From the NCBI GenBank assembly GCA_019745565.1, contig JAIESW010000065.1, positions 40,966 through 104,965 of the forward strand: a DNA stretch of 64,000 nucleotides, given 5' to 3'. This DNA is from Burkholderiales bacterium (GTDB taxonomy: Bacteria > Pseudomonadota > Gammaproteobacteria > Burkholderiales > Ga0077523). Shown here in pieces: positions 11,466-18,842 of the stretch; the first letter of the stretch is position 1, and the number at the start of each line of letters is the position of its first letter. The position numbers were made by a program, and so were the translations under genes. The notes beneath the pieces were generated by a model. That model had not been told where the DNA came from, did no database searches, and worked only from the letters and a program-made list of their open reading frames with translations.

Positions 11466-13664
11466 TCAGTCGGGGCGCTTGCCCGAACCGGACGTGCGCC
11501 AGATCAGCTGCCCCAGCAGCTCCGCGGTACGGTTGACCGATGCCTGGACGCTCTCCAGCATGCCCGGCATCTTGGCCATGTCCACGCCGTCGGTGATCTC
11601 CATCGCCGCAAGCTGCGCGTTGCCCACGATAGTGGACAGCAGGTTGCGGTAGACCACGTCGGAGTCCGAATCGAGCCGCACGCTCACCGGCCGGTACTGC
11701 CGGACGATGCCCTCCTGGAATCGGCGGCGCGCCGCCTCGGCGGCCTTGCGCTCGGTGAGATCGATAAAGCCGATCACGAATCCGAGATAGCGTTCCGGCG
11801 ACGCGAACACTGGATCGGCACGCATGAGGATCGGCTTCGCATCGGTCGCACCGGACGGCAGCGTGACTTCGCCACGCCACGGCAGCCGCTGCTCCAGCAG
11901 GTCGCGCAAGGGACGACCGGCGCGGGCGTCGAAGGCGAGGAGCGCTTCGAGGTCGCGGATCGTATGCAGCCCCGCACGGCGGTCGCCGAGCAGACGGTCG
12001 AGCGATGCGTTGGTGACCAGGATCCGGCCCTCCGGATCGGCGACCAGGACCGGCTGTTCGGAAATCTGCACCTGGTCGCTCGCCTCGCGCAGCTGGTCGC
12101 GCGCGATCAGCATCCGCACCGATCGGAACTGCAACACGATGTCGGAGACCGATTCGCCGATGAGGCGGGCGGCCGCGTAGTCGGACGGCGTCCACGGGTC
12201 GCACGTGCCTTCGACCACCTGGTGCCACTGCGCGAAGGAACGCCGCGGCGACAGGTCGGTCGGGTCGTTGCCGACGACGAAGGGCTTCGCGGGATTGCCG
12301 CCCCATGTCACGGTCCGTACGCGCTCGTGGCGGAACCACATCAGGTAGTCGCCGGGTGCGCTCGAGAGCGGGGTGGCGATGACACCCGCGGCCACCTGCG
12401 TCAGCAGCACGAACTCTGGCGCGTCCAGACCGAGCGAAGCAGTGGAGATCACGGGCGCCTTCGGCTTGCGGTCGATCCACCGGCCGATCTCGCGCAGCTC
12501 CGGCGTGCCCGGCACTTCGCCGACGGTCAGCACCTGCCCTTCGAACAGCAGTGCCGCACCGGTCGCATCGAGCGGCTGCAGCAGCGAGCGCGGATCGTCG
12601 AAGAGCGCGCTCTTCCAGTCGCCGTCGCGGGCGATGGCTTCGACCATCCGCTGCTCCAGCCGGCGCACCGTCAGTTCCATGTGCGCCTGGGCGAAGCTTT
12701 CGAGCGCCGCGATGCGCGTCGCCAGCGCCTCGGCCAGCAGGTCGCACGCGGCCCGGGCTTCGTAGTCCACGTGCCTCGGCACGTAGTGGTGGCAGGCCAC
12801 CAGCCCCCACAGCTTTCCGCCCACCATCAGCGAGACGACCATGGTCGCGCGGACACCCATGTTCTTCAGGTACTGGATGTGCAGCGGCGACATGCTGCGC
12901 AACAGGCACAGCGACATGTCGAGCTCCTGGCCGCTGATCGGCGAGAGCCGCGGCACCAGCGGCACCTGGGCGGCCTCGACGTCCACCAGCACGCGTACGC
13001 GATTGCGTTCGTACAGGCGACGCGCGATCTGCGGAATGTCGGAGGCGGGATAGTGGTTGCCGAGATAGGGTTCGAGTCCGGCCTGCCGCCGCTCGGCGAA
13101 GACCTCGCCGTGGCCCTCTTCGTCGAACCGGTAGATCATGACCCGGTCGTAGGCCGTCACGTTCTTGAACACCGTCGCCGCACCGTCGCACAGCTCGCGC
13201 AGCGACGATGCACCGAGTATGGCGTTGAGGGCCTCCTGCAGCGCTCCCGAGAAGTCGACCGGGACACCGGGCCGCTCCAGTTCCACGATCAGCTCCGCCG
13301 CCGACGTGCGATGCATGAGGCAGTCCACCTCACCTTCGACGCCGCCCACGCGGCAGCGCACCGCGATCGGGATCTGCTCCAGCGGACCATCGAGGTGTTC
13401 GCGCAATCGCGCGGCGAGGTTGCCCCCGAACTGATCGAGCGAGCGGCCGATCGGCTCTTCAGCGCTCCCCAGGAAAGCTCGGGCGTTGATACTCGACTGC
13501 ACGATGACGAGATCGGGTTCGCGCAGCACCAGCAGGGCACCGTGGGGTTGTATCGAACCCGCGAGATGGATCTGCTCGCGCTCGCAGTTGGACAGGTCGG
13601 CCTTTCCGAACAGCGTGGCCGGTGCCTGCGGCATGGGCACCCCGGGAATCGTCGGGCGGGTCAC
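11466..13664 (-). CDS. bphP: bacteriophytochrome, PAS-GAF-PHY-PAS with a non-kinase C-terminus
   Basis: This red/far-red photoreceptor has 732 residues. The biliverdin-binding cysteine is C27 in LSNCEREQIH, followed by the PAS domain. The GAF domain has PASDIP (D209-I210-P211), the lasso segment SPLHIQYLKNMGVRATM (H252) and a CHHY motif. The PHY tongue carries PRRSF (463-467). A second PAS domain (about 525-640) follows, then only about 90 residues of helical dimerisation-like sequence with no histidine-kinase H-box, N-box or G-box. This matches the RpBphP1/BrBphP type that works by binding PpsR rather than by phosphorylation. The GTG start overlaps the stop of the PpsR-like gene; an ATG at 13634 is an alternative. 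It ends the minus-strand operon that starts at bchG. Confidence 0.95.
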   Translation of the reverse strand: MTRPTIPGVPMPQAPATLFGKADLSNCEREQIHLAGSIQPHGALLVLREPDLVIVQSSINARAFLGSAEEPIGRSLDQFGGNLAARLREHLDGPLEQIPIAVRCRVGGVEGEVDCLMHRTSAAELIVELERPGVPVDFSGALQEALNAILGASSLRELCDGAATVFKNVTAYDRVMIYRFDEEGHGEVFAERRQAGLEPYLGNHYPASDIPQIARRLYERNRVRVLVDVEAAQVPLVPRLSPISGQELDMSLCLLRSMSPLHIQYLKNMGVRATMVVSLMVGGKLWGLVACHHYVPRHVDYEARAACDLLAEALATRIAALESFAQAHMELTVRRLEQRMVEAIARDGDWKSALFDDPRSLLQPLDATGAALLFEGQVLTVGEVPGTPELREIGRWIDRKPKAPVISTASLGLDAPEFVLLTQVAAGVIATPLSSAPGDYLMWFRHERVRTVTWGGNPAKPFVVGNDPTDLSPRRSFAQWHQVVEGTCDPWTPSDYAAARLIGESVSDIVLQFRSVRMLIARDQLREASDQVQISEQPVLVADPEGRILVTNASLDRLLGDRRAGLHTIRDLEALLAFDARAGRPLRDLLEQRLPWRGEVTLPSGATDAKPILMRADPVFASPERYLGFVIGFIDLTERKAAEAARRRFQEGIVRQYRPVSVRLDSDSDVVYRNLLSTIVGNAQLAAMEITDGVDMAKMPGMLESVQASVNRTAELLGQLIWRTSGSGKRPD

Positions 13665-14749
13665 GCGCCGGCTTCCCGCAGCAGGAGGCCGAAGTAATGC
13701 GGATCGTTGTCGGAACTGCCGACCGCCGAGATCTGAACCGGCACCTCGTGACCGGAAGCGAGTTGCACCGAAGCCGCGTGGTTGCGCACGCGCCCCTCGC
13801 GGCGAACGGCAGCGATCAACGCGTCGAGGTCGGAAGCCGGACTCAGCCAGCGATCGATGCGGCTGCCGATCGCCGGCTCCTCGCCGGACATCCGCACCAG
13901 TTCCAGGAACGCACGATTGCTGCGCAGGATGGTACGTTCGCCGTCGGTGACCACGAACGCATCGGGGCCGCGATCGATCAGGTCTTCCACCGGGATGCGA
14001 TCCTCGGCGTGCTTTGGCGGACCGGATGCGCCGGCCCGCGCGAGCTGCAGCAGGAACAGGTCACCGGTGTCGGAGTTCATGAGCGACGCACGGACGAGCC
14101 AGAGTTCGCGATGCACTCCCAGACGCACCAGGATGCCGGTGGACTTGCCGTGGGCGCGCGCCCGGGCCAGCATGGCCTGGAACGCCTCGCGGTCCTCGGC
14201 AGCCACTTCGCCCAGCACGACGCGGCCCTCGCCGCCCTCGGCACGCAGCGCCCGCATCGCCGCCGGGTTCGCCTCGAGAATGCGCAGGTTCGCGGCGCGC
14301 ACCAGCAGCACCGGCTCGTCGGCATTGTCGAAGAGATGGCGGTAGCGCGTCTCCACCTCGCGCAGCTGCCAGTACTTGCGCTCCATCGACTGCTGCGCCT
14401 CGACCAGGCGTGCCTGCAACTCGGCCACCGCCTGGAGATTGCGTCCGATCGCGATGAGACCGTCACGCTCGCCCAGCCGGATGGTCGCGTACTCCACGAG
14501 GATTTCGCGCCCGCTCGGAAAACGCTGGTTGATCTGGCGGAACCCGGTGACGCGCAGCCAGCGCGCATCCTCCACCAGCCGCTTCACCTTGTCGCTGCCG
14601 ACGCCCGAGACGGTCTCGAACCACGGCCGGCCGACCCAGTGATCCAGATCCTCATGGGGAAACGCCTGCGACAGGGTCGCATCCCGGATCACGCCATCCA
14701 TGTCGAGATGGAGCGTGATGTCGGGCTGCGGAACGTTCGTCCCTATCAT
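13661..14749 (-). CDS. PpsR-like triple-PAS protein lacking the HTH DNA-binding domain
   Basis: The 362-residue protein aligns along its length with the PpsR encoded at 18843-20327: N-terminal PAS (PDITLHLDMDGVIRD), the coiled-coil linker RLVEAQQSMERKYWQLREVETRYR (nearly the same in PpsR), PAS1 and PAS2 (PDAFVVTDGERTILRSNRAF). It stops right after PAS2 (HYFGLLLREAGA), where PpsR continues for about 100 residues into a Fis-type HTH. It has no cysteine. The stop TGA overlaps the bphP start, so the shortened end is not a sequencing frameshift with a remnant left behind. The likely role is a partner that connects BphP to PpsR by heterodimerisation. The start at 14749 has AGGGA upstream; slightly earlier starts are possible. 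Confidence 0.85.
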   Translation of the reverse strand: MIGTNVPQPDITLHLDMDGVIRDATLSQAFPHEDLDHWVGRPWFETVSGVGSDKVKRLVEDARWLRVTGFRQINQRFPSGREILVEYATIRLGERDGLIAIGRNLQAVAELQARLVEAQQSMERKYWQLREVETRYRHLFDNADEPVLLVRAANLRILEANPAAMRALRAEGGEGRVVLGEVAAEDREAFQAMLARARAHGKSTGILVRLGVHRELWLVRASLMNSDTGDLFLLQLARAGASGPPKHAEDRIPVEDLIDRGPDAFVVTDGERTILRSNRAFLELVRMSGEEPAIGSRIDRWLSPASDLDALIAAVRREGRVRNHAASVQLASGHEVPVQISAVGSSDNDPHYFGLLLREAGA

Positions 14750-14811
14750 GAGGGGTCCCTGCGCGCCGGTGAGCCGGCACGCGGTGGTCAGCGGGATCGC
14801 GGAATGCCATT

Positions 14812-15120
14812 CTAGCTCTCCGGGCTGCCCTCCGGAGCAATGGCGCGCTGCGGCGCGGCCAGCCACCGCCGCGCCAGGTCGGCGAGGTGGGTGACGAGCG
14901 CTGCCAGCAGCCAGGCGGCGGTCCAGATCCAATCGGCGCCGACCATGGTGCAACGCAAGGCGAGTAGCAGACACGCACCCGGCAGCAACGCGGCCGCCAC
15001 GTCCGCGACCGCGTGGTCGTGGCCTGCGGCCCTCCGCCACACGGCGAGCGCCGCGCCTTCGAGCACCGCGAACGCGAGTATCAGGTCGACGATGCGGCCG
15101 GATGCGAACAACTCGCTCAT
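14812..15120 (-). CDS. small three-helix membrane protein of the PGC (102 aa)
   Basis: The protein has three predicted membrane segments (about 10-28, 38-62 and 64-86) and a charged C-terminus. It sits 21 bases after bchP and 62 bases before the PpsR-like gene, on the same strand. I recall similar short membrane ORFs in photosynthesis clusters, but no function. Its place suggests a role in pigment-protein assembly or in the membrane environment of the adjacent regulators. Confidence 0.7.
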   Translation of the reverse strand: MSELFASGRIVDLILAFAVLEGAALAVWRRAAGHDHAVADVAAALLPGACLLLALRCTMVGADWIWTAAWLLAALVTHLADLARRWLAAPQRAIAPEGSPES

Positions 15121-15141
15121 CGCCGGTTCGGATCCGCGTAG

Positions 15142-16323
15142 TCAGGGGGAAACGATGCCCACCAGGTGCGCGAGATCCTTGAAGAAGATGCGCACGTGCG
15201 TCATCGGCTTCGCGCGCACCAGCTTCTTGTGCATGTAAGCCTGCCAGGTGAGCGCCTGCACGTCCGGATCGCGACAGATGCTGACGAAGCGCTCGCGCCG
15301 CCGGTCGCTCGAATACCAGAAGCGCTGCATGATGCCGAGCACCCAGAACACCCGGCCGTGCGCACGCATGAAGCGCTTGCGCGCAGTCGCGAGCGCTCGC
15401 GCATCGCCGGTACGCAGGTATTGCAGCGCAGCCTCCGCTGCCAGGCGCCCGCCGGTCATGGCGTAGTAGATGCCTTCGCCGGACGCCGGGGCGACGACAC
15501 CGGACGCATCGCCCGCGAGCACCACGTCGCGGCCGTTGTCCCATCGGGGGAGCGGCTTCATAGGAATCGGCGCGCCCTCACGGCGGATGGTCTCCGCTGC
15601 ATCGAGTCCGGTGGCCTGTCTCAGTGCGGTCGCGGCATGGCGGATCGAGAAGCCGCGATTCGCCGTGCCGGTGCCCACGCTCGTGGTCGCGCCGTGCGGA
15701 AACACCCAGCCGTAGAAGTCCGGCGATAACGCACCCCGATAGATTACGTCGCAACGCGCCGGATCGAACTTGCCCTGGCCCGCGGCCGGCGAACGCACGA
15801 TCTCGTGATAGGCGTAGACGTAGCGCATGCGATGCGCGCCCGCAATCTCCTGCCGTGCGACAGCGGAGGCGGCACCGTCGGCACCGATGACGACTCGCGT
15901 GCGCACGCACTGCGTTGCAGCGCCATCCTTCGTGCGGAAGTGAACGCACGTATCCCCATTCTCGCGCGTGATCCCATCGTAGGCGCCGGCACGCCGAACG
16001 GCACCGGCCGCCGCAGCTCGCTCCCGCAGCCATTCGTCGAATACCTCGCGATCCACCATGCCGACGAAGCCGCCTTCGATCGGCATGTCCACCTCGGCCC
16101 CCTTCGGCGAAACCATGCGCGCCGACGTGACGCGCGCCACCAGCAGCGCATCGGGAATCTCGAATTCGCGGATGAGCGCCGGCGGCACGGCACCGCCGCA
16201 AGGCTTGATGCGCCCGGCACGATCGAGCAGCAGCACCGTACACCCCGCGCGCGCGAGGTCGGCCGCCGCCGTCGCTCCGGCCGGGCCGCCGCCCACCACG
16301 ACCGCATCGTAGCTCTCGTTCAT
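15142..16323 (-). CDS. bchP: geranylgeranyl reductase for bacteriochlorophyll
   Basis: BchP reduces the geranylgeranyl tail of bacteriochlorophyll to phytyl with NADPH at the membrane. The 393-residue protein has the FAD-binding start SYDAVVVGGGPAGATAA, the family motif KPCGGAVPP, and the second FAD motif VVLAGDASGVVAPASGEGIYYAM. Two starts are possible: 16332, which overlaps the pucC stop as ATGA, and 16323, which sits nine bases after AAAGGGG and gives the usual N-terminus. I chose 16323. It follows bchG and pucC in one operon. Confidence 0.95.
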   Translation of the reverse strand: MNESYDAVVVGGGPAGATAAADLARAGCTVLLLDRAGRIKPCGGAVPPALIREFEIPDALLVARVTSARMVSPKGAEVDMPIEGGFVGMVDREVFDEWLRERAAAAGAVRRAGAYDGITRENGDTCVHFRTKDGAATQCVRTRVVIGADGAASAVARQEIAGAHRMRYVYAYHEIVRSPAAGQGKFDPARCDVIYRGALSPDFYGWVFPHGATTSVGTGTANRGFSIRHAATALRQATGLDAAETIRREGAPIPMKPLPRWDNGRDVVLAGDASGVVAPASGEGIYYAMTGGRLAAEAALQYLRTGDARALATARKRFMRAHGRVFWVLGIMQRFWYSSDRRRERFVSICRDPDVQALTWQAYMHKKLVRAKPMTHVRIFFKDLAHLVGIVSP

Positions 16324-16328
16324 CGAGG

Positions 16329-17663
16329 TCATCCCCTTTCGATCGGCACCAGCATGCCGCCGGTACCGGCGACGGATCTGGCCGTCGCACCCGCACTCAC
16401 TTTCGCGGCCAGCACGGCGGACAGCACGAAGAGCATCGCCTCGGCGGCAAAGACGACTGCGTACGCTTGCGCGGGAGAGGCCATGAAGTGGCGTGCGACA
16501 TCGCTCGCCGCCGTACCCGCCAGATCGCCGAGGCCGAAGGCGACGGCCTGGGCGGCACCCCACAATCCCATGCGCACGCCCTCGCGCGATTCGCGGCCGC
16601 GGCCGGCGAGTTCCATCATCGAGCCGATCGCGGCGACCGCGAATGCGCCGTTCGCGAGTCCGAGCAGGAACACCGATTCGCGCAGCGGCCATCCCGGCCC
16701 ATGCACCGCAGCGCCCACCAGCGCCGCCAGCGCAGCACCCGAGGCGAGGCAGCCGCCGATGGTCCATGCGCGCAACGTGCCGAAGCGACCGCGTCCCACG
16801 GAGCCTGCGACGGCGACGAGCAGCATGCCCCCGAGCACACCGCCATGCTGCACGCCCGAGAGCCGCGTCGACTCGCCCGGCGTCATACCGAACACCATGC
16901 CCGCGAACGGTTCGAGGATCAGATCCTGCGCGCTGTAGGCCAGCATCGACACGAATACGAAAACGGTGAAGCGGCGCGCCGCGGGTTCGGCCCACACCTG
17001 GTGCAGCGCCTCGATGAAGCGGGCCCTGGTCTGCTCGGGGACCGCGGCGGCCATCGCGCCGTCACCTTCCACGCCCCGGACTGCCAGCAGGGCGACGACG
17101 AACGCGACGAGGGAAACACCCGACGTCACTGCCACGAGCCGCAGGGGCGAGTACGGATCGAGCAGATGGCCGGCGATCATCGCCGTCACCGCAAAACCCG
17201 CGATCATCATCATCCACACGATGGTCGCGGCAGCTGCGCGCCGGCCCGCTTCGACGCGCTTCGCAAGCAGTACCAGCAACGCCGTGCCGGCAGAACCGAC
17301 ACCGATGCCGATCGCACCGAACGCCACCACCGCCAGCACGATGCCGGCGACGGGATCGGTCGTCATCCACGCCGTTGCCGCCGCGGCACCGATGCCGCCC
17401 AGCGCCAGCGTCGCCATGCCACCGACGATCCAGGGCGTACGCCTGCCCCCGACATCGGAGCCATGACCGAGTCGCGGCCGCACCACCTGCACCAGATAGT
17501 GCAGCGCGACCAGCACGCCCGGCAGGATCGCAGGCAAGGCCAGTTCGACCACCATCACGCGATTCAGGGTGGAAGTGGTGAGGACCACGATCGCCCCGAG
17601 CGCGGTCTGCACGAGACCCAGGCGGACGATGCCGACCCAGCCGAGCGGTGACGCTGCCGTCAT
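16329..17663 (-). CDS. pucC: PucC/LhaA-family major-facilitator protein
   Basis: This 444-residue membrane protein with about 12 hydrophobic segments belongs to the PucC/BCD family. Members help insert bacteriochlorophyll and assemble light-harvesting complexes. Typical features are the N-terminal RLGLVQTALGAIVVLTTSTLNRVM segment and SAQDLILEPFAGMVFGMTPGESTRLSG. It is paralogous to lhaA in this window. Its placement between bchP and bchG, overlapping both as ATGA, is the common PGC order bchG-pucC-bchP. No LH2 (puc) structural genes are in the window, so it may serve LH1 or act with the synthase. Confidence 0.92.
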   Translation of the reverse strand: MTAASPLGWVGIVRLGLVQTALGAIVVLTTSTLNRVMVVELALPAILPGVLVALHYLVQVVRPRLGHGSDVGGRRTPWIVGGMATLALGGIGAAAATAWMTTDPVAGIVLAVVAFGAIGIGVGSAGTALLVLLAKRVEAGRRAAAATIVWMMMIAGFAVTAMIAGHLLDPYSPLRLVAVTSGVSLVAFVVALLAVRGVEGDGAMAAAVPEQTRARFIEALHQVWAEPAARRFTVFVFVSMLAYSAQDLILEPFAGMVFGMTPGESTRLSGVQHGGVLGGMLLVAVAGSVGRGRFGTLRAWTIGGCLASGAALAALVGAAVHGPGWPLRESVFLLGLANGAFAVAAIGSMMELAGRGRESREGVRMGLWGAAQAVAFGLGDLAGTAASDVARHFMASPAQAYAVVFAAEAMLFVLSAVLAAKVSAGATARSVAGTGGMLVPIERG

Positions 17664-18574
17664 GACGGCACCGCCAGCGCACGCACGGCAAAGGCGCTCA
17701 CCAGCATGCCGAGCACGAAGAAGTTGATGCCCAGTGCGCTGTACCAGAGCGCGCGCGCACCCGGCTTGCGCAGGAAGCGCAGCATCAATGCAATCTGCAC
17801 GGCCAGCAGAACCGCGACGCCGAGCGCGTGCCAGGGCCGATCCCAATGCCAGAGGATAACCACCACGGCGCATTGCGGCAGCGCCATGAAAAGACAAGCG
17901 GCGCGGCCTGCGTTGATCTCACCCAGCCGCACCGGCAATGAACCGACGCCGGTGCGCCGGTCGCCTTCCACCGACTTGAAGTCGTTCAACGTCATGATGC
18001 CGTGCGCACCGACGCTGTAGAGGAAGGCGAGCAGCAGGATGCGCGCATCGGGCAGGTTGCCGCCGGTCATCACGGCGGCGCCGGTAATCCATGCGAGCCC
18101 CTCGTAGCAGAAGCCGCACGCCGCGTTGCCCCACCAGCCGTTGCGCTTCAAGCGCAGCGGCGGCGCGCTGTAGGCCCACGCGAGTACCAGCCCCAGCAGG
18201 GCGGCCGCGAACACCCATGGCCCGAGTGCCATGGCCACTGCGGCGGAAAGTGCAGTCCACGCGACGGCGATGCGCAGACCCCAGGTGCCGGGGATGCGAC
18301 CGGACGGAATCGGGCGACCCGGCTCGTTGATCGCATCCACGTGCCGGTCGAACCAGTCGTTCACGGCCTGGCTCGTGGCACATACGAGCGGGCCGGCCAG
18401 CAGCACGCCGACGACGATAGAAGTCCAGCGACCGTCGGGCGCGACACCGGAGGAGACTACGCCGCACAGAAAAGCCCACATGGGCGGGAACCATGTGATC
18501 GGCTTCAGCAGCTCCAGCACCGCAGAGGGTGCAGGACGAGCCTCGATTACCGCTGTCATCGCAGAGCGCGCCAT
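17660..18574 (-). CDS. bchG: bacteriochlorophyll a synthase
   Basis: BchG is a UbiA-type prenyltransferase that esterifies bacteriochlorophyllide a with geranylgeranyl diphosphate. The protein has 304 residues, the conserved LLKPITWFPPMWAF near the N-terminus and the Mg-diphosphate motif NDWFDRHVDAINEPGRPIPSG. A second aspartate region is NDFKSVEGDRRTGVGSLPV. The first ATG is at 18574; a second ATG five codons later (18559) leaves more room for the promoter and gives a family-like start. It is the first gene of the bchG-pucC-bchP-orf102-ppsR-like-bphP series. Confidence 0.96.
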   Translation of the reverse strand: MARSAMTAVIEARPAPSAVLELLKPITWFPPMWAFLCGVVSSGVAPDGRWTSIVVGVLLAGPLVCATSQAVNDWFDRHVDAINEPGRPIPSGRIPGTWGLRIAVAWTALSAAVAMALGPWVFAAALLGLVLAWAYSAPPLRLKRNGWWGNAACGFCYEGLAWITGAAVMTGGNLPDARILLLAFLYSVGAHGIMTLNDFKSVEGDRRTGVGSLPVRLGEINAGRAACLFMALPQCAVVVILWHWDRPWHALGVAVLLAVQIALMLRFLRKPGARALWYSALGINFFVLGMLVSAFAVRALAVPS

Positions 18575-18580
18575 GGCCGG

Positions 18581-18621
18581 ACGCTACTGCTGACAATAAG
18601 CAATGTCAATTCATCGTTACA
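18581..18621 (-). promoter_or_regulatory. bchG promoter with PpsR box
   Basis: A perfect TGT-N12-ACA palindrome lies at 18604-18621. On the minus strand its distal half-site supplies TTGACA (18609-18604), a consensus -35, followed after 17 bases by a weak -10 TAGCGT. A further TGACA-N8-TGTCA inverted repeat (18591-18608) overlaps the box. PpsR/CrtJ is known to bind TGT-N12-ACA and to block such promoters. The predicted transcription start is very near the first ATG of bchG. Confidence 0.75.
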
Positions 18622-18689
18622 TTGGTAGCAGGCGCTTTGCTCCCCCTCCCTCCCTCGGCAAAGCTGGCGCGGCGCTGCCCCCACCATAA

Positions 18690-18788
18690 CCCTCCCCCAC
18701 GCTGATGCGTGGAGGAGGGGACGTACATCCCTTCCCCCGAAGTCGGGGGAAGGAGCTCTATACCCCTGCCCCCAGCTTTGCTGGGGGA
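18690..18788. repeat. cluster of three C/G-rich hairpins after ppsR
   Basis: Between the ppsR stop and the bchG promoter lie three stem-loops: CCACGC-TGAT-GCGTGG with C/G flanks (18691-18720), a ten-base-pair stem CTTCCCCCGA with a two-base loop (18731-18752), and CCCCCAGC-TTT-GCTGGGGG (18769-18787). The sequence resembles the dispersed palindromic intergenic repeats of betaproteobacteria. It may also stop ppsR transcription. Confidence 0.6.
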
Positions 18789-18842
18789 AGGTTGGGATGG
18801 GGGCCTGCCGGATGTTTCCCGCGAAAGGCGGCCGGCGACCGC

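Noticed and set aside
13661..13664. Possible frameshift that removed an HTH from the PpsR-like protein
   Set aside because: The next gene starts at once in an overlapping frame and encodes the bacteriophytochrome N-terminus, leaving no room for an HTH remnant.
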